This document shows positions 50,647 to 59,271 of a stretch of DNA of 64,000 bases, piece by piece. Origin of the DNA: Gemmatimonadaceae bacterium. Its GTDB lineage: Bacteria > Gemmatimonadota > Gemmatimonadetes > Gemmatimonadales > Gemmatimonadaceae. Made by a program: the position numbers and the translations under genes. The stretch's first letter is position 1. Every line of letters begins with the position of its first letter. The stretch lies in contig JAUQWM010000051.1 in assembly GCA_030835125.1 (NCBI GenBank), forward strand, positions 36,262 to 100,261, given 5' to 3'. The notes under the pieces are model-generated. The model searched no databases. It was not told the origin of the DNA and saw only the letters and a program-made list of their open reading frames with translations.

Positions 50647-52182
50647 CTACGAACGCCTCCGGAGCGCCGAGTTCCGGTACCCATACAGGAAGTAGATCAC
50701 GAGCCCGAGCAGCAACCAGATCCCGAACCGGATCCACGTGATCAACGGCAGCTGGAACATCAGGTACCCGCACGCGACGATGGAAATGAGGGGCGTGAAC
50801 GGCACCCACGGGACCCGGAACGGTCGCGGGCGGTCCGGGTCCGAGCGGCGCAGGAAGATCACGCCGGCCGACACCAGCACGAACGCGAACAGCGTCCCGA
50901 TGTTCGTCAGGTCCACCACCTCGGCGATGTTCGCGAACGCCGCGAACGTCGCCACGAACGTGCCCGTGATGATCGTGCCGACATACGGCGTCCGGAATCG
51001 CGGGTGCAGCTTCGAGAAGAACCCCGGGAGCAACCCGTCGCGCGACATCGAGAAGAAGATGCGCGGCTGGCCGAGCTGGAACACCATAAGGACGCTGCCC
51101 ATCGCGATCACGGCACCCAGGGCGATGATGAAGCGCGAGAACGTGAGGAGGCCTGGTGGGCCCTCGGCCTGCTGCAGCGCGGTAATCATCGGTTCCGGGG
51201 TCCCCAGCGTCTGCCATGGGGCCATGCCCGTCATGACCGCCGACAGCGCGATGTACAGCACCGTGCAGATCAGCAGGCTCATGATGATGCCGAACGGCAT
51301 GTCCTTCGCCGGGTTCTTCGTCTCCTCGGCCGCGGTGGACACGGCGTCGAATCCTATGTAGGCGAAGAAGATGATCGCCGCGGCCGCGCTGACCCCCTTG
51401 AATCCATTCGGCGCAAAGCCGCCCGTGGCCGGGTTGTTCCAGTTCTCCGGGTTGATCAGGAAGACACCGATCGCCAGGAAGAAGAGGATGATGCCCACCT
51501 TGAGCACCACCATCGCGCTGGTGGTGTTGGCGGACTCCTTGATCCCGATCACCAGGATGATCGTGACGAGGAAGACGACCGCCGCCGCCGGCAGGTTGAT
51601 GATGACCGGCAAGCCGGCCAGGTGCGGGGCATTCTGCCACGCCGACGCCAGGAACTGCGTGCCGGCATCCGTGGCGCCGCCCGACAACGCGGTGAATGCA
51701 TCGTGTGCCGAGCGGTAATCGGTGCTCAGCCACGCCGGCAGGTGCACCCCGAAGTGACTCAGCAACTCGCGGAAGTGGCCCGACCACCCGATGGCCACGC
51801 CGATGTTGCCCACCGCGTACTCGACGATCAGGTCCCAGCCGATGATCCAGGCGACGAACTCACCCAGCGCGGCGTAGGCGTATGTGTAGGCCGATCCCGC
51901 GATCGGCACCATCGCCGCGAACTCGGCGTAGCAGAGCGCCGCGAACCCGCAGGCGACCGCGGTGAGGAGGAAGGAAAAGATGATCGCCGGCCCCGCTCCC
52001 GGACGGAGCGGGTCGCCGACGATGGCGGTGCCCGTGGTCGCGAAGATGCCGGCGCCGATGGTCGCGCCGACACCCAGGGCAGTCAGGTGCCACTTCCCCA
52101 GCGTTCGCTTGAGCCCGCCGCCGAACGAGAGATCAGCCTCGAAGTCGGCGACGGACTTTCGCGCGAAGATACCCTTGGCCAC
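50647..52182 (-). CDS. Amino acid permease (APC superfamily)
   Basis: 511 residues, twelve or so membrane spans. GVGATIGAGIFATTGTAI is the TM1 signature; SFLLTAVACGFAALCYAEFA, MVPIAGSAYTYAYAALGEFV, FFAYIGFDAVSTAAEETKNP (TM6) and the end LVIYFLYGYRNSALRRRS are typical of the cationic/YfnA-like subgroup. Substrate unknown. 16 bp downstream of its start lies the hppA stop, so hppA may share the transcript upstream. Confidence 0.94.
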   Translation of the reverse strand: MAKGIFARKSVADFEADLSFGGGLKRTLGKWHLTALGVGATIGAGIFATTGTAIVGDPLRPGAGPAIIFSFLLTAVACGFAALCYAEFAAMVPIAGSAYTYAYAALGEFVAWIIGWDLIVEYAVGNIGVAIGWSGHFRELLSHFGVHLPAWLSTDYRSAHDAFTALSGGATDAGTQFLASAWQNAPHLAGLPVIINLPAAAVVFLVTIILVIGIKESANTTSAMVVLKVGIILFFLAIGVFLINPENWNNPATGGFAPNGFKGVSAAAAIIFFAYIGFDAVSTAAEETKNPAKDMPFGIIMSLLICTVLYIALSAVMTGMAPWQTLGTPEPMITALQQAEGPPGLLTFSRFIIALGAVIAMGSVLMVFQLGQPRIFFSMSRDGLLPGFFSKLHPRFRTPYVGTIITGTFVATFAAFANIAEVVDLTNIGTLFAFVLVSAGVIFLRRSDPDRPRPFRVPWVPFTPLISIVACGYLMFQLPLITWIRFGIWLLLGLVIYFLYGYRNSALRRRS

Positions 52183-52198
52183 GCGTGGCCTCCCGGGG

Positions 52199-54706
52199 TC
52201 AGGCGTGGACGGGCTGCTTCGAGTCGATGCGCATCCCGTAGAACGAGCGCCAGACGAAGTACATCGACAGGATGAAGAAGACCACCGCCAGGCCGTGGCT
52301 CAAGCCGGTGCCGCGCTCGGCCGCGAGGTAGACCCCAAGCTCGACCGCCAGCAGGCCGAACAGCGTCGTGAACTTGATGACCGGGTTCATCGCCACGGAC
52401 GACGTGTCCTTGAACGGGTCGCCGACCGTGTCCCCGACCACCGACGCATCATGGAGTTCCGTGCCCTTCATCTTCAGCTCCGTCTCCACGATCTTCTTCG
52501 CGTTGTCCCAGGCGCCGCCGGCGTTCGCCATGAAGATCGCCTGGAAGAGGCCGAACAGCGCGATCGAGATCAGGTAGCCGATGAAGAAGAACGGCTCCAC
52601 GAACGCGAACGCGAGCGTCGAGAAGAACACCGCGAGGAAGATGTTGAACATGCCCTTCTGCGCGTACTCGGTGCAGATCTCGACGACCTTCCGGGAATCC
52701 TCGAGCGACGCCTTCGTCACGCCTTCGAGCCTGATGTTCCGCTTGATGAACTCGACGGCGCGGTAGGCGCCGGTCGTCACCGCCTGCATCGATGCCCCGG
52801 TGAACCAGTAGATCACGGCGCCACCGGTGAGCAACCCGAGCAGGAACGGCGGGTGCAGGATCGACAGCTTCTCGATGTCGATGGTGAGGCCGCCCGTCAG
52901 GGCCATGATGATCGAGAAGATCATCGTCGTGGCGCCAACGACGGCCGTGCCGATGAGCACCGGCTTGGCGGTCGCCTTGAAGGTATTGCCGGCGCCGTCG
53001 TTCTCCTCGAGCAGTTCCTTGGCGACGGTGAAGTTCGGGGTGAACCCGAACTGCTTCTTGATGTCGCCCTCGATGCCGGGGATCGACTCGATCATGGAGA
53101 GCTCGTAGATCGACTGCGCGTTGTCCGTCACCGGGCCGTACGAGTCGACCGCGATCGTGACCGGGCCCATGCCCAGGAACCCGAAGGCCACCAGGCCGAA
53201 CGCGAAGATCGCCGGGGCCTTCATGAGCAGGTCCAGGCCGCCCGACGTGGCCACCCACGAGGCCACCGCCATCAGGCCCATGATCGCCATGCCCAGCCAG
53301 TAGGCCGAGAAGTTGCCGGCGACGAGGCCGGACAGGATGTTGAGCGACGGGCCGCCCTCGCGCGACGACGTCACGACCTCGCGGACGTGCGACGAGTGCG
53401 TCGAGGTGAAGATCTTCACCAGTTCCGGGATGATCGCGCCGGCGAGCGTCCCGCAGGTGATGACGGTCGAGAGCTGCCACCAGAGATCCGGATTGCCCCC
53501 CAGGTTCGGGATGGTCAGCCAGGAGAGCACGTACGTCAGGATGACGGAGAGAATCGACGTCACCCACACCAGCTGCGTCAACGGCTGCTCGAAGTTCATC
53601 TTGACCGCGCCGGCAAACTTGCTTCGCGACACGGCATTGCTGCCGATGTAGGAAATGCCCGACGCGAGCACCATCATGATGCGCATCAGGAAGATCCACA
53701 CGAGCAGCGTGGACTGGATCGCGGGATCGGTCACGGCCAGCACGATGAACGAGATGAGCGCCACGCCGGTCACGCCGTAGGTCTCGAACCCGTCTGCCGT
53801 CGGGCCCACCGAGTCGCCGGCATTGTCGCCGACGCAGTCGGCGATCACGCCGGGGTTCCGGGCATCGTCTTCCTTGATCTTGAAGACGACCTTCATGAGG
53901 TCGGAGCCGATGTCGGCGATCTTCGTGAAAATGCCGCCGGCGATACGCAACGCGGCGGCACCGAGCGACTCACCGATCGCGAAGCCGAGGAAGCAGGCCC
54001 CCGCGACGTCAGACGGAATGAACAGCAGGATCCCGAGCATGAACAGCAGCTCGACCGAGATCAGCATCATCCCGACGCTCATGCCGGCGCGAAGCGGGAT
54101 CTCGCACACGGGGTAGGCCTTCCCCGCCAGCCCGGCGAACGCGGTCCGCGAGTTGGCGAGCGTGTTGATGCGAATGCCGAACGCGGCGACGCCGAAGCTG
54201 CCGCCCATGCCGATCAGGCCGAAGACGAGGATGATCGCGATCTTCGGGATCGAAAGTCCCGTCAGCACGAAGTAGAAGACGATGACGATGCCGATGAACC
54301 CGAACAGGATCAGGAGGAAACGCCCCTGCTTGGCGAGGTACGCCTTGCACGTCTCGTAGATCAGCTCCGAGACCTCGGCCATCGACTGGTGCACCGGGAG
54401 TTTCTTCACCGCCGTGTACGTCATCATCCCGAACAGCAGGCCCAGGACGCAGACCACGAGCCCGAACATCAGGATCGTATGGCCGGTCATCCCGAAGAAG
54501 TCGCCCTGGTTGAGGTCGGGAAGGTGGATGTTCACCTCGCCGCCGGGGCGGTGCTCAGTCTGGGTCGGCGCCGCCGCATCCTGGACCGCGACGATCGCTG
54601 CCGCGTCCTGCACGGCCTCGGCGCGAGGAGCCAGAAGGGACGCAGCGGCGCCCGTGAACGCCAATGCGAGGAAAGCGAACAGCGTGCGGTGGACCAGCCG
54701 TTTCAT
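52199..54706 (-). CDS. hppA: Membrane-bound ion-pumping pyrophosphatase with N-terminal signal sequence
   Basis: 835 residues. A signal peptide (MKRLVHRTLFAFLALAFTGA) and a polar N-terminal stretch precede about 16 spans. The catalytic loop is GGIFTKIADIGSDLMK, DDARNPGVIADCVGDNAGDS, with the second acid cluster ASVVGDTVGDPFKDTSS. GNTFKATAK has Lys at the position that in this family marks K+-independence, so probably a H+ pump (inference). Uses pyrophosphate to energise the inner membrane. Confidence 0.95.
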   Translation of the reverse strand: MKRLVHRTLFAFLALAFTGAAASLLAPRAEAVQDAAAIVAVQDAAAPTQTEHRPGGEVNIHLPDLNQGDFFGMTGHTILMFGLVVCVLGLLFGMMTYTAVKKLPVHQSMAEVSELIYETCKAYLAKQGRFLLILFGFIGIVIVFYFVLTGLSIPKIAIILVFGLIGMGGSFGVAAFGIRINTLANSRTAFAGLAGKAYPVCEIPLRAGMSVGMMLISVELLFMLGILLFIPSDVAGACFLGFAIGESLGAAALRIAGGIFTKIADIGSDLMKVVFKIKEDDARNPGVIADCVGDNAGDSVGPTADGFETYGVTGVALISFIVLAVTDPAIQSTLLVWIFLMRIMMVLASGISYIGSNAVSRSKFAGAVKMNFEQPLTQLVWVTSILSVILTYVLSWLTIPNLGGNPDLWWQLSTVITCGTLAGAIIPELVKIFTSTHSSHVREVVTSSREGGPSLNILSGLVAGNFSAYWLGMAIMGLMAVASWVATSGGLDLLMKAPAIFAFGLVAFGFLGMGPVTIAVDSYGPVTDNAQSIYELSMIESIPGIEGDIKKQFGFTPNFTVAKELLEENDGAGNTFKATAKPVLIGTAVVGATTMIFSIIMALTGGLTIDIEKLSILHPPFLLGLLTGGAVIYWFTGASMQAVTTGAYRAVEFIKRNIRLEGVTKASLEDSRKVVEICTEYAQKGMFNIFLAVFFSTLAFAFVEPFFFIGYLISIALFGLFQAIFMANAGGAWDNAKKIVETELKMKGTELHDASVVGDTVGDPFKDTSSVAMNPVIKFTTLFGLLAVELGVYLAAERGTGLSHGLAVVFFILSMYFVWRSFYGMRIDSKQPVHA

Positions 54707-54918
54707 CGTGTCACTCTCTTGATGGGGGAGTCCGGGGCGACCCGATCATTCGCCAGCATCATCCGGCCTGCGCGAGGCCCCTGCCTGCGCGGTGCCGAAC
54801 CAGCCGAATCGGATGAATTGGGGGGTCGCCGACGGGCGGGAAAGCCGGGACTGGCGGAAAACCGGCGACAAGATATGCTCGCCGGACGTCAATGGCCAGA
54901 GCCTTGCGGCTCCTTGCT
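54707..54918. other. Spacer upstream of hppA
   Basis: 212 bp. AGCC-GCAA-GGCT near 54898-54911 may end the TonB-like gene. A minus-strand TATCTT near 54872 is the only promoter-like box seen, with no well-spaced -35. Confidence 0.35.
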
Positions 54919-55758
54919 TTACATCGCTTCGGCGGTGACCACGGCGATGGCCTTCACAGGGCGGCCATCCATGGTCACGGCGGGCCGGAACCGGATCTCG
55001 AGGAGCATGTCCCGGATGCGACGGTTGTAGCCAGCGTCCCGCGAGGGGTTGAAGCCGATCAGCTTGGCGCTCCCCGTGGTATCCACCTCGAACTGGGCGA
55101 TCATCTTGTAGGGCCTGACCCTCGACGGGATGGGGAGCGGCAGGATCGGCAGCGCGACAACAGTCGGTGGGTACACGGTATCGCCCCCCCCACCCGTTCC
55201 AGGGCCCGTTCCCGACCCCCGCCCCGTCCCCACGCCTGACCCGGTGCCTCCGCCTCGCCCAGGGCCATCGCCCGCGGTTCCGTCCTTTCCGCTGCCTCGT
55301 CCTGCTCCCGTCGCCGCCGCCGCCGAGTCCGCGGCAGCGGCTGCCGCGGCGGAGTCCTTGCTGGTCACGGCGACGGGCTCAGGAGTCGGTGGCGGTGGGG
55401 GAGGTGGCGGGGGCTTCGCTTCCTCGGGCCTTGGCTTGACGGGCTCCTGTTTCGGGACCGGCTGCTTCGTCTCGAGCTTCATGAAGTCGACGCGCTCGGG
55501 CACGTACTTCAACCGGCCGGCATAGGAGTTGAACCCTCCCCCGCCTCCCCCGACCGGGCCCGGACCACCGGCGCCCTGCTGCACGATGTCGTAGAGCTGC
55601 TTGCTGATGAAGATGGTCGGGCCCAGGACCAGCAGCACCACGAGCAGGTGCAACGCGATCGCCGCCACGGTCGCCTGCGCGCGCGGTTCCCCCGTGCCCG
55701 GAATGCCGATGGGCGGGCGATAGGGTCGGCGTGGCGGAGTGGTGACGGGCTCGTTCAT
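54919..55758 (-). CDS. TonB-like energy transducer with glycine-rich linker
   Basis: 279 residues. One N-terminal span (ATVAAIALHLLVVLLVLGPT), Pro/Lys/Glu linker (KPRPEEAKPPPPPPPPP), an Ala/Asp/Ser tract, then an unusual Gly/Ser/Thr-rich stretch (GTGSGVGTGRGSGTGPGTG), and a C-terminal TonB-type domain IAQFEVDTTGSAKLIGFNPS, IRDMLLEIRFRPAVTMDGRP. Transmits inner-membrane energy to outer-membrane receptors. Last gene of the Ton cluster. Confidence 0.85.
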   Translation of the reverse strand: MNEPVTTPPRRPYRPPIGIPGTGEPRAQATVAAIALHLLVVLLVLGPTIFISKQLYDIVQQGAGGPGPVGGGGGGFNSYAGRLKYVPERVDFMKLETKQPVPKQEPVKPRPEEAKPPPPPPPPPTPEPVAVTSKDSAAAAAAADSAAAATGAGRGSGKDGTAGDGPGRGGGTGSGVGTGRGSGTGPGTGGGGDTVYPPTVVALPILPLPIPSRVRPYKMIAQFEVDTTGSAKLIGFNPSRDAGYNRRIRDMLLEIRFRPAVTMDGRPVKAIAVVTAEAM

Positions 55759-55853
55759 GCGTCGGATCAGCGGTGGCGCGGGGGCTGGAAAGTAGTACGG
55801 CGGGCGAACCGTACAGGTTCACCCGCCGCGTACACCATGGGGACGGCCTGGAT

Positions 55854-56273
55854 CTACGGGGCCGGGGCTTTTGGCGGGATGCCAATCACCTTGACCCCAC
55901 CGCCGCGGGCCACGTCCATCGACCAGATGATCTCCTGGTACTTGACGTTGGGATCACCCTTCACGAACAGGATCTTGTCGGGGCGGGGATCGTAGATCTC
56001 CTTGAACTTCCCCGGCAGCTGGTCCTTGGAGTAGGCCGTCTTGTTGATCATGAACTGCGGGCCCGGCAGCACCTCGAGCACGATCTGGTCGGGGTTCTTC
56101 TGGGGCGGTTCATCTTCCTGCGGCTTCGGATCCGGCAGCTGCAGGTCGATCGCGACCCGAGACATCGGGATCGTGATCATGAAGATGATCAGCAGCACCA
56201 GGAGCACGTCGATCATCGGCACGACGTTCGGTTCGTTCCGTAGCCCGCCGGAGCCACCTTCCATTCCTGCCAT
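55854..56273 (-). CDS. exbD: ExbD/TolR-type biopolymer transport protein (copy 1)
   Basis: 139 residues. NEPNVVPMIDVLLVLLIIFM is the single span with the essential Asp that conducts protons. The periplasmic domain follows (DQIVLEVLPGPQFMINKTAY, DPRPDKILFVKGDPNVKYQE). Works with ExbB as the motor for TonB. 19 bp after exbD copy 2, of which it is a diverged paralogue. Confidence 0.93.
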   Translation of the reverse strand: MAGMEGGSGGLRNEPNVVPMIDVLLVLLIIFMITIPMSRVAIDLQLPDPKPQEDEPPQKNPDQIVLEVLPGPQFMINKTAYSKDQLPGKFKEIYDPRPDKILFVKGDPNVKYQEIIWSMDVARGGGVKVIGIPPKAPAP

Positions 56274-56291
56274 ATCAGTCGGTCTCCGTTT

Positions 56292-56753
56292 CTACGGTTT
56301 CTTGTTGGGATCGGTCAGGAGGTCGCCCTCCACCGTCGACTTCGTGCCCGGGACCTGGTCGGACACGGCGCCCACCACGCGAACGCCATTCTTGGACGCG
56401 ATGTCCATGGCATCGATGACCTTGGAGTACGGCAGGTCCTTGTCGGCCTTGACGTACAGCACGTAGTCGTCGCGATTGGCGTAGATCGACTTCAGGATCG
56501 GTCCGATCGAATCGAGCGGGATGGGCTTCTTGTTGATGTAGTAATTGCCTTCCCGGTCGATGCCCAGCACCTGGTCGGTATCCTCTTCGGGATGCGACTT
56601 CAGGTTGATGCCCTGGGGCGGGTTGGCGGTGAAGCCGGCCGTAAGTGCCGGCAGCACCACCATGAAGATGATGAGGAGCACCAGCATCACGTCGATCATG
56701 GGAACGACGTTCGGCTCGCTCTTCACCCCGCCTGTGCCAACTGACATGCCCAT
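56292..56753 (-). CDS. exbD: ExbD/TolR-type biopolymer transport protein (copy 2)
   Basis: 153 residues. SEPNVVPMIDVMLVLLIIFM with the proton Asp, then GFTANPPQGINLKSHPEEDT, NYYINKKPIPLDSIGPILKS, VLYVKADKDLPYSKVIDAMD. The second ExbD of the cluster. Pairs of ExbD are common in Ton systems of the Bacteroidetes group and relatives. 31 bp downstream of exbB. Confidence 0.93.
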   Translation of the reverse strand: MGMSVGTGGVKSEPNVVPMIDVMLVLLIIFMVVLPALTAGFTANPPQGINLKSHPEEDTDQVLGIDREGNYYINKKPIPLDSIGPILKSIYANRDDYVLYVKADKDLPYSKVIDAMDIASKNGVRVVGAVSDQVPGTKSTVEGDLLTDPNKKP

Positions 56754-56784
56754 CGAATGGTTCTCCGCGAAGGGTTACGCCCAG

Positions 56785-57522
56785 TTACTGGGCAACCGGG
56801 CCACCCGACGACATCTGCGTGTTGAACTCACGCGTGAACCGCGACCGGCCGAACTCGCCCGAGACGCCCTTGATGAGGTAGTCGATCATTTCCTTCGACG
56901 TGTACGTCATCTCGGCCGTCAGGTTGTCGATCTTGGTCGTGAAGTAGTTGTAGAACCACACCGCCGGGATGGCCACGATGAGGCCGAAGCCCGTCGCGAT
57001 GAGCGCCTCGGCGATACCGGCCGAGATCGCCGCGATACCGGCGCCGCCGGAGGTCGCCATGCCGACGAACGCGTTGATGATGCCGAACACTGTGCCGAGC
57101 AGGCCGACGAACGGCGCCGTGGCGCCCACCGTCGCGAGGATCGACAGGCCGCGCTTCAGGTTCACCATCTCCATCAGCATCTCGCGCTCGACCGCGCGCT
57201 CCGCCGTGTTGATGTCCGACACCGTCACCGAGCCGTCCATGATCAGCGGTTTCACCTCGGCCAGCGCGCCACCGAGCACCCGGGCGACGTGGGACTTCTT
57301 GTAGCCCTCGGCCAGCTTGATGGCCTCAGCCAGGTTGTCCTCTTCGAGGAACTGGGAGAACTCCGGCGCGAACTTGATGGTCTCCTTCTGCGCCTTGCGG
57401 AGGTTCCACCACTTCCCGATGGACACGGACAGCGACCACACCGACATGAACAGGAGGACCACCCAGAGGAACTTCCCGAAGGCCGGTGTCTGCGTCCAGA
57501 TGTGGGCAAAATCGAGATTCAT
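56785..57522 (-). CDS. exbB: ExbB/TolQ/MotA-family proton channel
   Basis: 245 residues, three spans. GLSILATVGATAPFVGLLGT, VFGIINAFVGMATSGGAGIA, AISAGIAEALIATGFGLIVA and IPAVWFYNYFTTKIDN are the family core. Forms the pentameric part of the Ton motor with the two ExbD proteins. Lies 33 bp after tonB copy 1. Confidence 0.95.
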   Translation of the reverse strand: MNLDFAHIWTQTPAFGKFLWVVLLFMSVWSLSVSIGKWWNLRKAQKETIKFAPEFSQFLEEDNLAEAIKLAEGYKKSHVARVLGGALAEVKPLIMDGSVTVSDINTAERAVEREMLMEMVNLKRGLSILATVGATAPFVGLLGTVFGIINAFVGMATSGGAGIAAISAGIAEALIATGFGLIVAIPAVWFYNYFTTKIDNLTAEMTYTSKEMIDYLIKGVSGEFGRSRFTREFNTQMSSGGPVAQ

Positions 57523-57555
57523 GACTCACTCCACCACAGGTTGGGGAAATGGGGA

Positions 57556-58257
57556 CTACTTGACGATGGCGAACGAGAACGGCTGCTGCACGAGCTGGCG
57601 GACCTTCTTGTCACCAACCTCCGCCGGGATGAACCGCATGCGGGGGAGCACGTTCTTCACCGCCGTGGCGAAGAGGTCGTGCGTGGTACGGATGACCTTG
57701 AACGAGGCGACGTCGGCGCGGCCGGTGGTGTCGACCACGAACGACACGAGCGCCTCACCCTCGACGCCCGCCTGGCGCAGGATGTCCGGGTACTGCGGCG
57801 TCGGCGAGTTGGGCGCCTGCATCACCGGCTTCTCGACCTGGAACTCGAAGTACGTGTTGTCCTCGCGGACTTCCGTCTTCTTCTCGACCCCGGTGGAGAA
57901 CCCGCCCTGCGCGCCCTTCCCGGTGAAGTCGGCCTCGTTCGTCACGCGACGCGTGAGGTCGATGTCGGGGAGCACGTTCGGGATCTCCACCGGCGCGGTG
58001 AGCACCTGGAAGCCCTTGGGCGGCGGCGGCGCGGCGACCAGCTCCGGCGGCGGCGGCTCCTTCGGCTTCGGCGCTTCCTCCTTCTTCACTTCGACGAACG
58101 CGACCTTCTCCTGCTTCGGCCCGTCGTCCTGCTGCGCCGCCTGCGCGGACGTATAGATCACGAACAGGACGAGCCCGTAGTGCGCGATGAACGAGAAGAG
58201 CGTGCCTCCCGTGCGTCGCGACTTCTTCGGCTTCGACTCGACAAGGTTGTTGAACAT
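57556..58257 (-). CDS. tonB: TonB family protein (copy 1)
   Basis: 233 residues from the ATG at 58257: MFNNLVESKPKKSRRTGGTL, span FSFIAHYGLVLFVIYTSAQA, a short Pro/Lys/Glu linker (KKEEAPKPKEPPPPELV), and a C-terminal TonB domain with YPDILRQAGVEGEALVSFVV, MRFIPAEVGDKKVRQLVQQP. The upstream frame (to 58413) is non-homologous. Close paralogue of the next gene upstream; first gene of the exbB-exbD operon. Confidence 0.9.
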   Translation of the reverse strand: MFNNLVESKPKKSRRTGGTLFSFIAHYGLVLFVIYTSAQAAQQDDGPKQEKVAFVEVKKEEAPKPKEPPPPELVAAPPPPKGFQVLTAPVEIPNVLPDIDLTRRVTNEADFTGKGAQGGFSTGVEKKTEVREDNTYFEFQVEKPVMQAPNSPTPQYPDILRQAGVEGEALVSFVVDTTGRADVASFKVIRTTHDLFATAVKNVLPRMRFIPAEVGDKKVRQLVQQPFSFAIVK

Positions 58258-58351
58258 GGCCCTCGACCGTATCGGTAATCGAGACAGGTTGCTTGACGCC
58301 GTGATACTACGACCCGCTCCTGAACGCGGAATGGCGGCAACATTAACTTTC

Positions 58352-58414
58352 GATGAAACCGGGTCGGGCGGAACGACGAGCCCGGAATCAGGCGCATCAG
58401 GAGCCGGTTTCATC
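58352..58414. terminator. Long inverted repeat between the two tonB genes
   Basis: GATGAAACCGG at 58352-58362 and its exact complement CCGGTTTCATC at 58404-58414, 41 bp apart, with smaller GC-rich pairing inside (CGGG / CCCG). It begins 21 bp past the tonB copy 2 stop. May attenuate or end that gene's transcript; no T-run. Confidence 0.4.
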
Positions 58415-58434
58415 AGTTGGCTGCTTCTTCGGCC

Positions 58435-59148
58435 CTACCCCTCTTCCTCGCGGACTATCGCGAACGAGAACGGCTGCTGAACCAGCTGCCGAACCCTTCT
58501 CGCCCCCCTCTCGGCCGGGATGAACCTCATGCGTGGGAGCGCGGTCCTGACGGAGACGGCGAACTGTTCGTGGGTCGTCCTGATCACCTTGAACGTCCCC
58601 ATGTCTGCCCGGCCGGCCGTGTCCACCTCGAACGAGACGAGCGCCTCACCTTCCACACCAGCCTGTCTCAGGATGTCCGGGTAGGCGGGCGTGGCGGAAC
58701 CCGGTGCCTGACGGACCGGCGACTCGACCTCGAAGTCGAAAAAGGCCGTCTTCCGGCCCATCCCGGAGTCCGGTTCGCCACTCGGTTTGGCGAAGCCATC
58801 GGTGGGTCGGCCGCTCCGGAACGCCTCGGGATCGGTTGGACTGCGCCGCAGGTCGATGTCCGGGATGACGCTGGGGATCTCGAGGAGGGTGGTGAGGACG
58901 ACGGCGGTCCTGGGTGGGCGCGGCGCGACCACCAGTTCGGGGGCGGGTTCCTTCGGCCGCTCCGGTTCCGGCTTCGGGGGTTCCACGAACGAGACCGTCT
59001 CCTGCCTCGGCCCGTCGTCCACGGTCGCCGCCTGCGCCGACGTGTAGATGACGCCGAGGACCAGGCCATAGTGGACCAGGAACGAGGCCAGGGGACCACC
59101 TGCCCGACGCGCGCGTTTCGGCTTCGACTCCACAAGGTTGGCCAGCAT
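58435..59148 (-). CDS. TonB family protein (copy 2)
   Basis: 237 residues: MLANLVESKPKRARRAGGPL, SFLVHYGLVLGVIYTSAQAA, linker EPPKPEPERPKEPAPELVV, C-terminal YPDILRQAGVEGEALVSFEV, MRFIPAERGARRVRQLVQQP, ending FSFAIVREEEG. It aligns along its whole length with tonB copy 1, so the pair arose by tandem duplication. The linkers differ most. Confidence 0.9.
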   Translation of the reverse strand: MLANLVESKPKRARRAGGPLASFLVHYGLVLGVIYTSAQAATVDDGPRQETVSFVEPPKPEPERPKEPAPELVVAPRPPRTAVVLTTLLEIPSVIPDIDLRRSPTDPEAFRSGRPTDGFAKPSGEPDSGMGRKTAFFDFEVESPVRQAPGSATPAYPDILRQAGVEGEALVSFEVDTAGRADMGTFKVIRTTHEQFAVSVRTALPRMRFIPAERGARRVRQLVQQPFSFAIVREEEG

Positions 59149-59271
59149 GACGCCTCCCGACCGGGGTGAGTGAGGACCGCGATGGACTCACGTTAGGGTC
59201 GGCGCATGAACCGGCGGTGGAGGCCGCGTTATCCGGGTATGGCGCCTGGATTACGTGTGCGTGAAGGGCGC

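Noticed and set aside
51962..55030. 1022-codon open frame on the plus strand
   Set aside because: Antisense shadow of hppA; charged low-complexity translation with no family motif.
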